DNA from: Denitrobaculum sp965232285
GTDB taxonomy: Bacteria > Pseudomonadota > Alphaproteobacteria > Kiloniellales > Kiloniellaceae
Assembly (NCBI GenBank): GCA_965232285.1
Contig: CBDDPL010000004.1
Location: 5,828,001 to 5,892,000, forward strand
Direction: 5' to 3'
Length of the DNA: 64,000 bases
Part shown: positions 24,259 to 32,208 of the stretch, piece after piece
Layout of the letters: every line of letters starts with the position of its first letter
Numbering within the stretch: position 1 is the first letter of the stretch
Position numbers and translations under genes: made by a program
The notes under the pieces: model-generated
Seen by the model: only the letters and a program-made list of their open reading frames with translations
The model's database searches: none
What the model was told of the DNA's origin: nothing

Positions 24259-25861
24259 AAGTGGCGAACAGCGGGTCGTAGTGGGCGTGCCGGCGGCTGA
24301 AGGGCTCGTCATAGGGCGCGCTGTGCGTCTGACGACCGCCGCGGAACGTACACGCGCGGCAGGCACGCCGGCGCAGGAACGCGCGGCTTTCGAAGAAGCC
24401 CTTGGTCGCGCCAGGGCGCAACTGGAGGAACTGGCCGGGTCCCAGGACGAGATGGGCGCCGAGATTCTGGAGTTTCAGACCGCGCTGCTGGAGGACGAGG
24501 AGCTGCTGGCGCCGGTTTTTTCGGCCATCGAGGCCGACCGGCCCGCAGACCGGGCCTGGCAGGAGGTGATCGACGGGGAGATAACAGAGTACCGGGCAGG
24601 CGACGATGCCTACTTTCAGGCGCGCGCGGATGACCTGGCGGATCTCAGGGACCGCGTAACGGCGGCCTTGCATGGCGAAGCCGCGCCGTCCGCCGCGCCG
24701 CAGTTGGACGGCGATATCATCGTCGCGCAGGATCTGACACCCTCACGCTTTCTAGAACTGGACTGGAGCCGTCTCCGCGGCGCGGCGATCTGCGGCGGAA
24801 GCCCGACAAGCCACGTCGCCATCCTGGCAAGGGCCCGGGGCATCCCGCTGGTCGTGGGGCTGGAGGAGGGCCTCGAAGAGATGCAAAGCGCCTGTGCGGC
24901 GGTGCTGGACGCCGAAGAGGGGCGCCTGATTCTCGTGCCTGAAACCGCGACGCTGGATGCGGTCGGCCGGCGCTTGCAAGCGCGCGCCGAAGACGACGGG
25001 CAGGCCGAAGCCCTGGCCGGACGGGCGGCGGTCACGGCGGCGGGCGAATCCGTCGAGATCCTGATCAATGTGGACGATCCCCGCGGGCTTGTGGAGGTGC
25101 CGGTCGAACGCTGCGATGGGATCGGTCTGACCCGCACGGAGTTCCTGTTTTCCGAGGGTGTCCTGCCGGATGAAGAGCGGCAGTTTGAGGTCTATCGGGA
25201 CATCATGGCCTGGGCCGACGGCCGGCCGGTGATCATCCGCACGCTGGATGCCGGCGGCGATAAACCCATTCCAGGTGTCACGGTCGATGACGAGGCCAAT
25301 CCCTTCCTGGGGCTGCGCGGCCTGCGGCTGTCGCTGACACAGCCGGAAATCCTGAAGACTCAACTGCGGGCCCTGTGCCGCGCCGCGGCGCTGGGCAGCC
25401 TGAAAATCATGCTGCCCATGGTCACGGTACCGGAAGAGGTCGAGACCGTGCGCAGCCTGTTGGAGGAGGCGCTGGCGGAGCTGGATGGCGAAGGACTTGC
25501 GCAGGCCCGGCCGCAGTTGGGTATGATGATCGAGGTGCCTGCCGCGGCCTTGATGGCGGAGCGCTTCGATGTGGACTTTTATTCGATCGGCTCCAATGAC
25601 CTCATTCAATACACGACCGCCTGCGCCCGGGATAACCCGGCGGTGACCCGATTGGCGGACCCGAAAAACCCGGCGGTTCTGGAACTGATCCGGCGGACGG
25701 TGGAGGCGGCGGCCCGCAAGGGCGTCGAAGTCAGTCTCTGTGGCGACATGGCCTCCAGCCCCGATTGCATCCCGGCTCTGCTCGACTGCGGCCTGCGGCG
25801 TCTCTCCGTGGCGCCCACGCAGATCGGCCGGGTCAAGCTCGCGGTGAGCCGCTATGGCTGA
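24251..25861 (+). CDS. PTS Enzyme I (PEP-protein phosphotransferase)
   Basis: 536-residue Enzyme I that autophosphorylates from PEP and phosphorylates HPr. The N-terminal phosphohistidine motif is GGSPTSHVAILARARGIP, and the C-terminal PEP-binding barrel carries GIGLTRTEFLF, RTLDAGGDK, FLGLRGLR, GMMIEVPAA, FYSIGSNDLIQY and the active Cys in SLCGDMASS. No GAF domain is present. ATG 24251 is preferred to TTG 24248; both lie within the HPr gene end. The 3' end overlaps the HTH gene by 8 bases. It is slightly shorter than typical Enzyme I (about 570). Confidence 0.93.
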   Translation: MPESGEQRVVVGVPAAEGLVIGRAVRLTTAAERTRAAGTPAQERAAFEEALGRARAQLEELAGSQDEMGAEILEFQTALLEDEELLAPVFSAIEADRPADRAWQEVIDGEITEYRAGDDAYFQARADDLADLRDRVTAALHGEAAPSAAPQLDGDIIVAQDLTPSRFLELDWSRLRGAAICGGSPTSHVAILARARGIPLVVGLEEGLEEMQSACAAVLDAEEGRLILVPETATLDAVGRRLQARAEDDGQAEALAGRAAVTAAGESVEILINVDDPRGLVEVPVERCDGIGLTRTEFLFSEGVLPDEERQFEVYRDIMAWADGRPVIIRTLDAGGDKPIPGVTVDDEANPFLGLRGLRLSLTQPEILKTQLRALCRAAALGSLKIMLPMVTVPEEVETVRSLLEEALAELDGEGLAQARPQLGMMIEVPAAALMAERFDVDFYSIGSNDLIQYTTACARDNPAVTRLADPKNPAVLELIRRTVEAAARKGVEVSLCGDMASSPDCIPALLDCGLRRLSVAPTQIGRVKLAVSRYG

Positions 25862-26321
25862 TCCGAAGCTCTCCAAACCCGAGCCCGCGAACCGGAACTC
25901 TGCCGGACTCAAAGCGGCCGGCGACCAGTCGGTGGCGACCTATAAACAGCTTTTGCGGGAGTACATCGACCGGCGGCCTTCCGGTACCCGCCAGCGCATC
26001 GCCAAAGCCCTGGGGACACACAAGAGCTTCGTTTCCCAAATCACCAATCCGGCGCTGCGGGTTCCGCTGCCGGCGCCCCATGTGGCCTCGATCTTCAAGA
26101 TCTGCCACTTCTCGCCGGAGGAGCGGGAGAGCTTTCTGGACGCCTATCGCATTGCCCATCCGAATCAGGCGGCGGCGCTGGAGTCGGAGCAGCTTTCGGG
26201 CAAGCGCATCGTCATGATCGAGCTGCCGCAGTTCAAGGACCAGGCGAAGCAAGACCGTCTGGCTGATGCCATTCAGGAGGTCGCCGACCGGATGATCGCC
26301 CTCGCGCGCGAAGGCGAATAA
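25854..26321 (+). CDS. Small HTH-containing protein of the Dha operon
   Basis: 155-residue protein with a helix-turn-helix-like core, TRQRIAKALGTHKSFVSQIT (about residues 45-64), followed by NPALRVPLPAPHVASIFKIC and a helical acidic C-terminus. The first 30 residues are rich in Pro, Ser and Lys and look disordered. It does not match DhaR, the large activator of E. coli, nor a family I can name. It overlaps Enzyme I by 8 bases and precedes dhaK by 31 bases. A regulator that reads the phosphorylation or ligand state of DhaK/DhaL is a reasonable guess. Confidence 0.7.
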   Translation: MADPKLSKPEPANRNSAGLKAAGDQSVATYKQLLREYIDRRPSGTRQRIAKALGTHKSFVSQITNPALRVPLPAPHVASIFKICHFSPEERESFLDAYRIAHPNQAAALESEQLSGKRIVMIELPQFKDQAKQDRLADAIQEVADRMIALAREGE

Positions 26322-26352
26322 CAAGATCGGCCCCAAAGGGAGGAACGAGAAG

Positions 26353-27345
26353 ATGAAAAAACTCATCAACAGCGTGGACGAGGTCCTCAACGACAGCCTG
26401 CGCGGCTTCGGCGCGGCCCACAGCGATATCGTCTCGCTCCACTGGGAGCCGAAGTTCGTGACCCGCGCGGGCGGGACGCCTCAGGGCAAGGTGGCGCTGA
26501 TTTCCGGCGGCGGCTCCGGGCATGAACCCCTGCATGCGGGTTTCGTCGGGCAGGGTATGCTGGACGCGGCCTGTCCGGGGGAGGTCTTCACCTCCTCCAC
26601 CCCGGATCAGATGCTGGCGGCGGCCCAGGCGGTCGATGCGGGCGCGGGCGTGCTCTTTATCGTCAAGAACTACTCCGGCGATGTGATGAACTTCGAGATG
26701 GCCGCGGAGATGTTCGAGGGCGAGCAGGACACGGTGCTGACCAACGACGATGTGGCCGTGGAGGACTCGCTCTATACCCAGGGCAAGCGCGGCGTGGCCG
26801 GCACGGTGATCGTCGAGAAGGTTGTCGGGGCCGCCGCGGAAGGCGGCGCCGGTCTCGCCGCCTGCAAAGCGCTGGGGGACCGGGTCAATGCCGCGACGGG
26901 CACCATGGGTGTGGCTCTGACCAGTTGTACGGTGCCGGCGGCCGGCAAACCGACCTTCGATCTGGGTGAGGATGAGATGGAAATGGGTGTCGGGATCCAT
27001 GGTGAGCCCGGCCGGCGGCGGGTCAAGGTCATGGAAGCCAACGCCCTGGCAGAGGAGATGATCGCGGCGATCTGCGAGCAGACCACGCCCAAATCCGGCG
27101 ATCCGGTCATCCTGCTGGTGAACGGCATGGGCGGGACGCCGCAGATGGAACTCTATCTCATGTACGAGGCCGCGCGGCGGCTCTGCGAGGACCGCGGCCT
27201 GACCATCGCGCGCTCCCTGGTCGGCGACTACTGTACCTCCCTCGATATGGCCGGCTGTTCCATCACCCTGACCAAAACTGACGACGAGATGCTCGGCCTG
27301 TGGGATGCGCCGGTTCACACGGCGGCCTTGAGGTGGGGCGTCTAA
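26353..27345 (+). CDS. dhaK: Dihydroxyacetone kinase substrate-binding subunit DhaK
   Basis: 330-residue subunit that binds dihydroxyacetone covalently as a hemiaminal on a histidine and receives phosphate from DhaL. The substrate-loop motif GGGSGHEPLHAGFVGQGML and the covalent His in GVGIHGEPGRRRVKV are both present, as are the TSCTVPAAG and VLLVNGMGGTP segments. Length and composition are standard. GGGAGGAACGAGAAG precedes ATG 26353. It is the last gene of the operon; dihydroxyacetone phosphate made here enters glycolysis directly. Confidence 0.96.
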   Translation: MKKLINSVDEVLNDSLRGFGAAHSDIVSLHWEPKFVTRAGGTPQGKVALISGGGSGHEPLHAGFVGQGMLDAACPGEVFTSSTPDQMLAAAQAVDAGAGVLFIVKNYSGDVMNFEMAAEMFEGEQDTVLTNDDVAVEDSLYTQGKRGVAGTVIVEKVVGAAAEGGAGLAACKALGDRVNAATGTMGVALTSCTVPAAGKPTFDLGEDEMEMGVGIHGEPGRRRVKVMEANALAEEMIAAICEQTTPKSGDPVILLVNGMGGTPQMELYLMYEAARRLCEDRGLTIARSLVGDYCTSLDMAGCSITLTKTDDEMLGLWDAPVHTAALRWGV

Positions 27346-27358
27346 AGGGTGTAACAGC

Positions 27359-27383
27359 CTCTACCTGAGGACAACAGGTAGAG
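27359..27383. repeat. Perfect 9-bp inverted repeat between dhaK and marR
   Basis: CTCTACCTG and CAGGTAGAG flank a 7-base centre, 12 bases before the marR start. There is no T tract, so an operator (possibly autoregulatory) or an RNA hairpin near the start site is more likely than a terminator. Confidence 0.5.
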
Positions 27384-27395
27384 TGGCGAAAGACC

Positions 27396-27839
27396 ATGCG
27401 TGAAGGGGATGCGGCGCTCGATGCCGAGGATTATCTGCTGGAAGAGCAGATCGGCTTTATGCTGCGGGTGGCTTCGCAGAAGCATGGGACGATCTTTTCC
27501 GGCCTCATGCTGGAGGACTTGACTCCGACCCGCTTCGCGGTGCTGGCCAAGCTTCACGAGATCGGCCCGCTGCCGCAAAACGAACTGGGCCGCCAGACGG
27601 CCATGGATGTGGCGACGATCAAAGGGGTGGTCGACCGGCTGTCCGCGCGCGCCCTGATTCAAACCCGACCGGACCCCCATGACGGCCGCAAGCACTTCGT
27701 CGAACTGACTGAAAAGGGCGAGGAGGTCGTTCGGGCCGCAATCCCGCTCGGCCTGAAGATCTCCCGCGAGACCCTCAAGCCCTTGAACATCCGGGAGCGT
27801 CGGACCCTGACGCGTTTGCTTCGGAAACTCTACGACTGA
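27396..27839 (+). CDS. MarR-family transcriptional regulator
   Basis: 147-residue winged-helix regulator. The recognition region reads GPLPQNELGRQTAMDVATIKGVVDRL, followed by the wing RPDPHDGRKHFVELTEKG. This build is typical of MarR proteins that respond to aromatic or lipophilic compounds. It lies 50 bases after dhaK and is followed by an AT-rich region with two strong palindromes before korAB. It probably controls itself and perhaps korAB; the ligand is unknown. Confidence 0.9.
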   Translation: MREGDAALDAEDYLLEEQIGFMLRVASQKHGTIFSGLMLEDLTPTRFAVLAKLHEIGPLPQNELGRQTAMDVATIKGVVDRLSARALIQTRPDPHDGRKHFVELTEKGEEVVRAAIPLGLKISRETLKPLNIRERRTLTRLLRKLYD

Positions 27840-27844
27840 ATCAC

Positions 27845-27862
27845 ATTTTCGTGCACGAAAAT
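27845..27862. promoter_or_regulatory. Perfect 18-bp palindrome (candidate operator)
   Basis: ATTTTCGTGCACGAAAAT reads the same on both strands and lies 5 bases after the marR stop. With no loop it is unsuited to be a terminator and looks like a site for a dimeric regulator. Confidence 0.55.
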
Positions 27863-27924
27863 TAATGCGCCAATCGGATAATATACTCAATTAAAACAAT
27901 AAATTATTACCTTGTTTTGTGTAA

Positions 27925-27954
27925 TTTACCTCGTTAGTATGCTAGCGAGATAAA
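27925..27954. promoter_or_regulatory. 30-bp near-perfect palindrome (candidate MarR operator)
   Basis: The arms at 27925-27937 (TTTACCTCGTTAG) and 27942-27954 (CTAGCGAGATAAA) match at 11 of 13 positions around TATG. Length and AT-rich flanks fit a MarR-family site. It is 345 bases before korA. Confidence 0.55.
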
Positions 27955-28299
27955 TCTATTTCTTAGCTGACGTTCCGGGCCGGCGGCAGAGGATCAGAGT
28001 ATTAATAACATAATCATAGTGTGATTTTTTGATAAAATCGCATTGGTTATGTGAAATTATGCTGGCCTTTGACGCAGAGGAATGCATTTATGGCGGCCAG
28101 TCCGTCAAAAGAGTGGTGGCTTTATGTTGGACAATTGCGGGATTGTCGGGTGAAGACGCGGTAGAATTAAACTTCATCTGCTGTCAGGATCAGACAATCG
28201 CGCTCCCGTGCCGGTGGTGAGGTATCGGGACCAGAGGCTGCCAGTCGGTTTTCAGAGGTGGAAACATGCTGTTGCAAGACTTGATAGGGAGGCCTGACC

Positions 28300-30189
28300 A
28301 TGGGTAGTCAGGCCGCGGTTGCCACGCTGGAGCGCACGGCGCCAGAGCGTGTCGTTGTGCGTTTCGCCGGGGATTCCGGTGACGGGGTCCAGATTCTGGG
28401 CGCTGAGTTTGCCAAGTCCGCCGCGCTGAGCGGCCATGACCTGATCACCTTCCCGGACTTTCCGGCTGAGATCCGCGCGCCGGTCGGCACGACCTTCGGC
28501 GTTTCGGCCTTTCAAATTCAGTTCGGCGGCCCCAAGGTTCTGACGCCCGGCGATACCATCGACGCCCTGGTTGCCTTCAACCCGGCGGCTCTCAAGACCA
28601 ATCTGACCGATCTGCGCGACGGCGGCCTGATCATTCTCGATGAGGGTGCCTTCACGAAACGCAACCTGGCCAAGGCGGGCTATGAAGAGAACCCGCTGGA
28701 AGATGATAGTCTCGCGGCCTATCAGCTCCTCAAAATCGACATCGCCAAGCGCTGTGGCGAGGCGGTGGCCGATACCGGCGCCAGTAAGAAGGAGGCCGAC
28801 CGGGCCAAGAACTTCTGGGCGCTGGGCCTGACCTTCTGGATGTTTGACCGCAAGCGTGCGGCTACCCAGAAATGGATCGCCGAGAAGTTCGCGAAGCTGC
28901 CGCAGGTGGCCGCGGCCAACCTGGCGGCGTTGAATGCCGGTCATGCCTTCGGTGAGACCATGGAGATCGGCCGTGATGTGGTGGGGCAGCCGTTGGAAGC
29001 CAGCTTCGAGCCCGGCCTCTATCGCAGCATCACCGGCATCGACGCCATGGCCAAGGGCCTGGCGGCGGCAGCCTGCTGTGCCGGCATCAAGCTGGCCTAC
29101 TGCTCCTACCCCATCACCCCGGCCTCGGGCTTGCTGCATGCGCTGGCGAAGCTGCGCAGCAAGGGAGTGGTGACCTTTCAGGCCGAGGACGAAATCGCGG
29201 CGGCGGCGGCGGCCATCGGTGCCTCTTACGGCGGCGCGCTCGGCGTGACCGGTTCTTCCGGGCCGGGCATTGCGCTGAAGTCCGAGGCTCTGAGCCTCGC
29301 GATCGCGACCGAACTGCCGCTGGTGGTGGTCAATGTGCAGCGTGCCGGCCCTTCGACGGGCATGCCCACCAAAGCGGAGCAGGCGGACCTCGCCATGTCG
29401 CTCTACGGCCGTCACGGCGAGGCGCCCTGCGCGGTGCTGGCACCGGCGACCCCGGCCGAGTGCTTCCAGGCCATGATCGATGCGGCCAACATTGCGATCC
29501 GCTACATGACGCCGGTGATCGTGCTGGCAGACGGCTATATCGCCAACGCTGCCGAGCCCTGGCGTATTCCAGATGTCTCTGAACTGCCGGAGATCAATCC
29601 GGCCTTCCGGACCGATCCCGAGGGTTTTCAGCCCTTCATGCGCGACGAAACCACCCTGGCGCGGCCCTGGGTTAAGCCGGGTACGCCGGAGCTGCACCAT
29701 CGCATCGGCGGTATCGAGAAGGCCGACGGCAGCGGGCATATTTCCTATGACCCGGACAACCACCAGACCATGACCGATCTCCGGGCCGAGAAGATCGCGC
29801 GGATCGCCGAGATCCTGCCGCCGGTCAAGGTCGAGCGCGGCGTGGAGCGCGGCAAGGTCGCCGTGGTCGGCTGGGGCTCCACCTATGGTGCGCTCAATGC
29901 GGCCGTGAAGGAACTGTTGGCCGAGGGGCTGGAGGTGGCGCACATCCACCTGCGTAATATCGCCCCCCTGGCGCCGGGCCTGGAGGAGCTGCTGCGCGGC
30001 TTCGACCATGTGCTGGTGGCCGAGATGAACGGCGGTCAGTTGCGCCGGCTGCTGCGCTCGGAATTCCTGATTCCCGCGGAAGGGGTTAACCAGATGACCG
30101 GCAAGCCCTTTAAGGTCCACACCGTCAAGACGGCGATCCGGGCCGCGATGGATAAGGGCGCGGAGAAAGACAAGGGAGGCGTGGCATGA
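28300..30189 (+). CDS. korA: 2-oxoglutarate:ferredoxin oxidoreductase, alpha/gamma subunit
   Basis: 629-residue fusion of the gamma domain (residues 1-190, beginning with VVRFAGDSGDGVQILGAEFA) and the pyrimidine-binding alpha domain (from about residue 245, with AYCSYPITPASGLLHALAKL and FQAEDEIAAAAAAIGASYGG). With KorB it oxidatively decarboxylates 2-oxoglutarate (or a related 2-oxoacid) to the acyl-CoA and reduces ferredoxin. ATG 28300 has AGGGAGG 7 bases upstream. It overlaps korB by 4 bases. The two-subunit build is the KorAB type known from aerobic and facultative bacteria. Substrate specificity cannot be read from the sequence. Confidence 0.9.
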   Translation: MGSQAAVATLERTAPERVVVRFAGDSGDGVQILGAEFAKSAALSGHDLITFPDFPAEIRAPVGTTFGVSAFQIQFGGPKVLTPGDTIDALVAFNPAALKTNLTDLRDGGLIILDEGAFTKRNLAKAGYEENPLEDDSLAAYQLLKIDIAKRCGEAVADTGASKKEADRAKNFWALGLTFWMFDRKRAATQKWIAEKFAKLPQVAAANLAALNAGHAFGETMEIGRDVVGQPLEASFEPGLYRSITGIDAMAKGLAAAACCAGIKLAYCSYPITPASGLLHALAKLRSKGVVTFQAEDEIAAAAAAIGASYGGALGVTGSSGPGIALKSEALSLAIATELPLVVVNVQRAGPSTGMPTKAEQADLAMSLYGRHGEAPCAVLAPATPAECFQAMIDAANIAIRYMTPVIVLADGYIANAAEPWRIPDVSELPEINPAFRTDPEGFQPFMRDETTLARPWVKPGTPELHHRIGGIEKADGSGHISYDPDNHQTMTDLRAEKIARIAEILPPVKVERGVERGKVAVVGWGSTYGALNAAVKELLAEGLEVAHIHLRNIAPLAPGLEELLRGFDHVLVAEMNGGQLRRLLRSEFLIPAEGVNQMTGKPFKVHTVKTAIRAAMDKGAEKDKGGVA

Positions 30190-31187
30190 ACCAGGTTCTG
30201 ACGCCCAAGGATTTCACCAGCAATCAGGAAGTGCGCTGGTGCCCGGGCTGTGGCGACTATGCGATCCTGAAGTCGGTGCGCTCCACTCTGGCCAAGATCG
30301 GCCGGCCGCCGCATGAGGTGGTCTTCGTCTCGGGCATCGGCTGTGCGGCGCGCTTTCCCTACTATGTGGACAGCTACGGCTTTCACACCATTCACGGACG
30401 GGCGCCGGCGGTGGCGACCGGTGTGAAACTGGCCAATCCGGATCTCGATGTCTGGGTGGTCGGCGGTGACGGCGATTTTCTCTCCATCGGCGGCAACCAC
30501 CTGCTGCATGCCCTGCGGCGGAACATGGATCTCAATCTGCTGCTGCTGAACAACGCGATCTACGGCCTGACCAAGGGCCAGTACTCGCCGACCTCCTCGG
30601 TGGGAACACGTTCACCCTCCACACCGGGCGGTTCGGTCGACCGGCCGGTCAATGCCGCCCTGATGGCGCTGGGGGCTGGCGCGCGTTTCGTGGCCCGCTC
30701 CGCGGACACTCTGCAGGATCACCTGCCCGAGGTCCTGACCCGGGCACAGGCGCACAAAGGCGCGTCCCTGGTTGAGATCTTCCAGAACTGCATCGTCTAT
30801 AACGACGCGGTCTGGGCCGGCATGGCGACCAAGGCGGAATCGGTCGAGAAGACCATCCGGGTGGCCCACGGCGAGCCGCTGGTCTTCGGCAAGGAACGGG
30901 ACAAGGGCCTGGTCTTCGACAGCCGCAGCGGCCGCATGCAACTGATCGACGAAGGTGGCGACGCCGAGAAGCTGGCCACGGTTCATGACGAGACTAACTG
31001 GGCGCTGGCCTGCGCCCTGTCGCGCATGGAAGACAGCAGTCTGCCGACCGCGCTGGGCGTGCTCTACTGTGATCCTGTGAACGACTACGGCACTGACCAG
31101 GAGGCCCGCAACGCCTTCGCGCCCCTGTCGCGCGAGGATCTCGGGGAACTGCTGCTTGATGGCGGTACCTGGGAGGTCGAGGCCTGA
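30186..31187 (+). CDS. korB: 2-oxoglutarate:ferredoxin oxidoreductase, beta subunit
   Basis: 333-residue thiamine-diphosphate and Fe-S subunit. Cluster-binding cysteines are seen in WCPGCGDYAILKS and SGIGCAARFPYY, and the ThDP-Mg motif in VVGGDGDFLSIGGNH with NNAIYGLTKGQYSPTS. A further Cys is in FQNCIVYND. Length and motifs fit KorB of the KorAB type. Coupled to korA by an ATGA overlap. Reduced ferredoxin from this enzyme could feed biosynthetic or respiratory chains; BoxA/BoxB in this window use NADPH, so no direct link to the box pathway is required. Confidence 0.9.
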   Translation: MNQVLTPKDFTSNQEVRWCPGCGDYAILKSVRSTLAKIGRPPHEVVFVSGIGCAARFPYYVDSYGFHTIHGRAPAVATGVKLANPDLDVWVVGGDGDFLSIGGNHLLHALRRNMDLNLLLLNNAIYGLTKGQYSPTSSVGTRSPSTPGGSVDRPVNAALMALGAGARFVARSADTLQDHLPEVLTRAQAHKGASLVEIFQNCIVYNDAVWAGMATKAESVEKTIRVAHGEPLVFGKERDKGLVFDSRSGRMQLIDEGGDAEKLATVHDETNWALACALSRMEDSSLPTALGVLYCDPVNDYGTDQEARNAFAPLSREDLGELLLDGGTWEVEA

Positions 31188-31227
31188 CCTGCTTTTCCCC
31201 GATCCTAAAGGGGATCTGCTCCGCGCC

Positions 31228-31719
31228 TCAGTTGATCGCTTCGATAATCTCGCCGCCTTCGAGCGGGATGATACGAATGTGACGCTTCGTCGTTTTTTCA
31301 GCCTCGCTTTTGTCGAGGCTGGTTTTCCGGCAGTTGACGATACCCACCAGGCCTTCCGCCCGGCCCTGTTCGTCGAACAGTGGCAGAAGCAGGCGTTCGC
31401 CGAACCAGGGGCGCGGCCATTCGTGGAACAGGCGGCCGGAAACGATGGAGATAGCCGGCATCTCTACGCAGGCCAGGAAGTAGGAGGCGACGCGGGGATA
31501 GGCTTCGGGTTCGACAATCTCCTGGAGATACTTACCTATCAGGCTTTCCGTATAGCGGCTCGCGGCCTTCTCGCCGATTTCACGGTAATAGAGCTGCCGC
31601 TCTTGGCGGACGAAGTCCATCAGCCAAATGTGCGTACGGGCGGCGCCGAGTTGCGCCGGATCTAGGTCACGACGGCCTGGCGGACGGGACAGCATTCCCA
31701 GGCCGCGCCAGTGATTCAA
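31228..31719 (-). CDS. PAS_5-like domain protein with an unclear N-terminus
   Basis: 163 residues from TTG 31719. The start of the domain, LNHWRGLG then PPGRRDLDPAQLGAARTHIWLMDF, fits the short PAS_5 proteins common in Rhodospirillales, which often begin 10-20 residues before WR. The frame stays open upstream to 31875 and encodes plausible protein (ETFGDWRLPG ... EETRVLLNHW), but contains no ATG, GTG or TTG before 31719. A strong AAAAGGAG lies at 31856-31863, followed 7 bases later by an in-frame ATC. Either a rare start codon is used, or the protein is the short form, or a base is wrong. Function is probably signal sensing. Confidence 0.65.
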   Translation of the reverse strand: MNHWRGLGMLSRPPGRRDLDPAQLGAARTHIWLMDFVRQERQLYYREIGEKAASRYTESLIGKYLQEIVEPEAYPRVASYFLACVEMPAISIVSGRLFHEWPRPWFGERLLLPLFDEQGRAEGLVGIVNCRKTSLDKSEAEKTTKRHIRIIPLEGGEIIEAIN

Positions 31720-32208
31720 AAGAACGCGGGTCTCTTCGCAGGTAATGAACTGGGCGGCTCTGATCGCGGCTTTTCGCCAACTGTGGGCCTGTCTATCGGC
31801 CGCAGAACTGCTGCCCGGGAGTCGCCAGTCTCCAAAGGTCTCGATTTCAACGCTCCTTTTAAATCCGAAGGTATATTAGATCACAGATCCTCGTTAGAAG
31901 TAAATTGCTTGCTAAAGCCCGGTTTCTTACGCTTCAGATGGCTAATGACGCCGCAATTTTCTATCGGTTGTGCTCTTTTTCGTGGAAAAGCGCGAACTTC
32001 ACACGGCTGCAGGCGCTTACGCTGAGAACAACGCTTCCGCTTCGTGGAATTTATTTGGTTAATCAAGATCGGCACTGGTCTCGGCTTTCAAACTGAGTTA
32101 CCTCTGTACATACAAATCCAGTGCATTCACTTCGCAGGCCGAGGCGATTCATTAAGCCTGTCGAAAGCAAGAATGCCGATTATATGGCCACGCAAAGGGA
32201 GATTCGAC
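31720..32208. other. Intergenic region between PAS_5-like gene and pckA
   Basis: 489 bases between divergent genes. The left 150 bases may code for the N-terminus of the PAS_5-like protein. The rest is less GC-rich and presumably holds the pckA promoter, but I see no convincing promoter pair, terminator or RNA gene. Confidence 0.5.

Larger units (their letters stand above)
27840..28299. other. AT-rich intergenic regulatory region upstream of korA
   Basis: 460 bases without a credible gene. A short frame at 28029-28220 lacks a good start and normal codon use. The first 190 bases are far more AT-rich than the surrounding genome and hold two palindromes, listed separately. A third, smaller inverted repeat (GATTTT, 5-base centre, AAAATC) lies at 28023-28039. 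Confidence 0.65.

Noticed and set aside
28029..28220. 63-residue frame upstream of korA
   Set aside because: Starts with TTG without a ribosome-binding site, has codon use unlike the neighbours, and lies in an AT-rich regulatory region.
31190..31225. Possible terminator between korB and the PAS_5-like gene
   Set aside because: The CCCC/GGGG stem has only 4-5 pairs and a weak tail on either strand.
31711..32096. Short frames on both strands between the PAS_5-like gene and pckA
   Set aside because: No ribosome-binding sites, no family resemblance, and mutually overlapping; more likely promoter DNA.
32044..32208. N-terminal extension of PckA to 590 residues
   Set aside because: The extra 55 residues do not look like PckA, and GTG 32209 has a good ribosome-binding site and gives the normal length.
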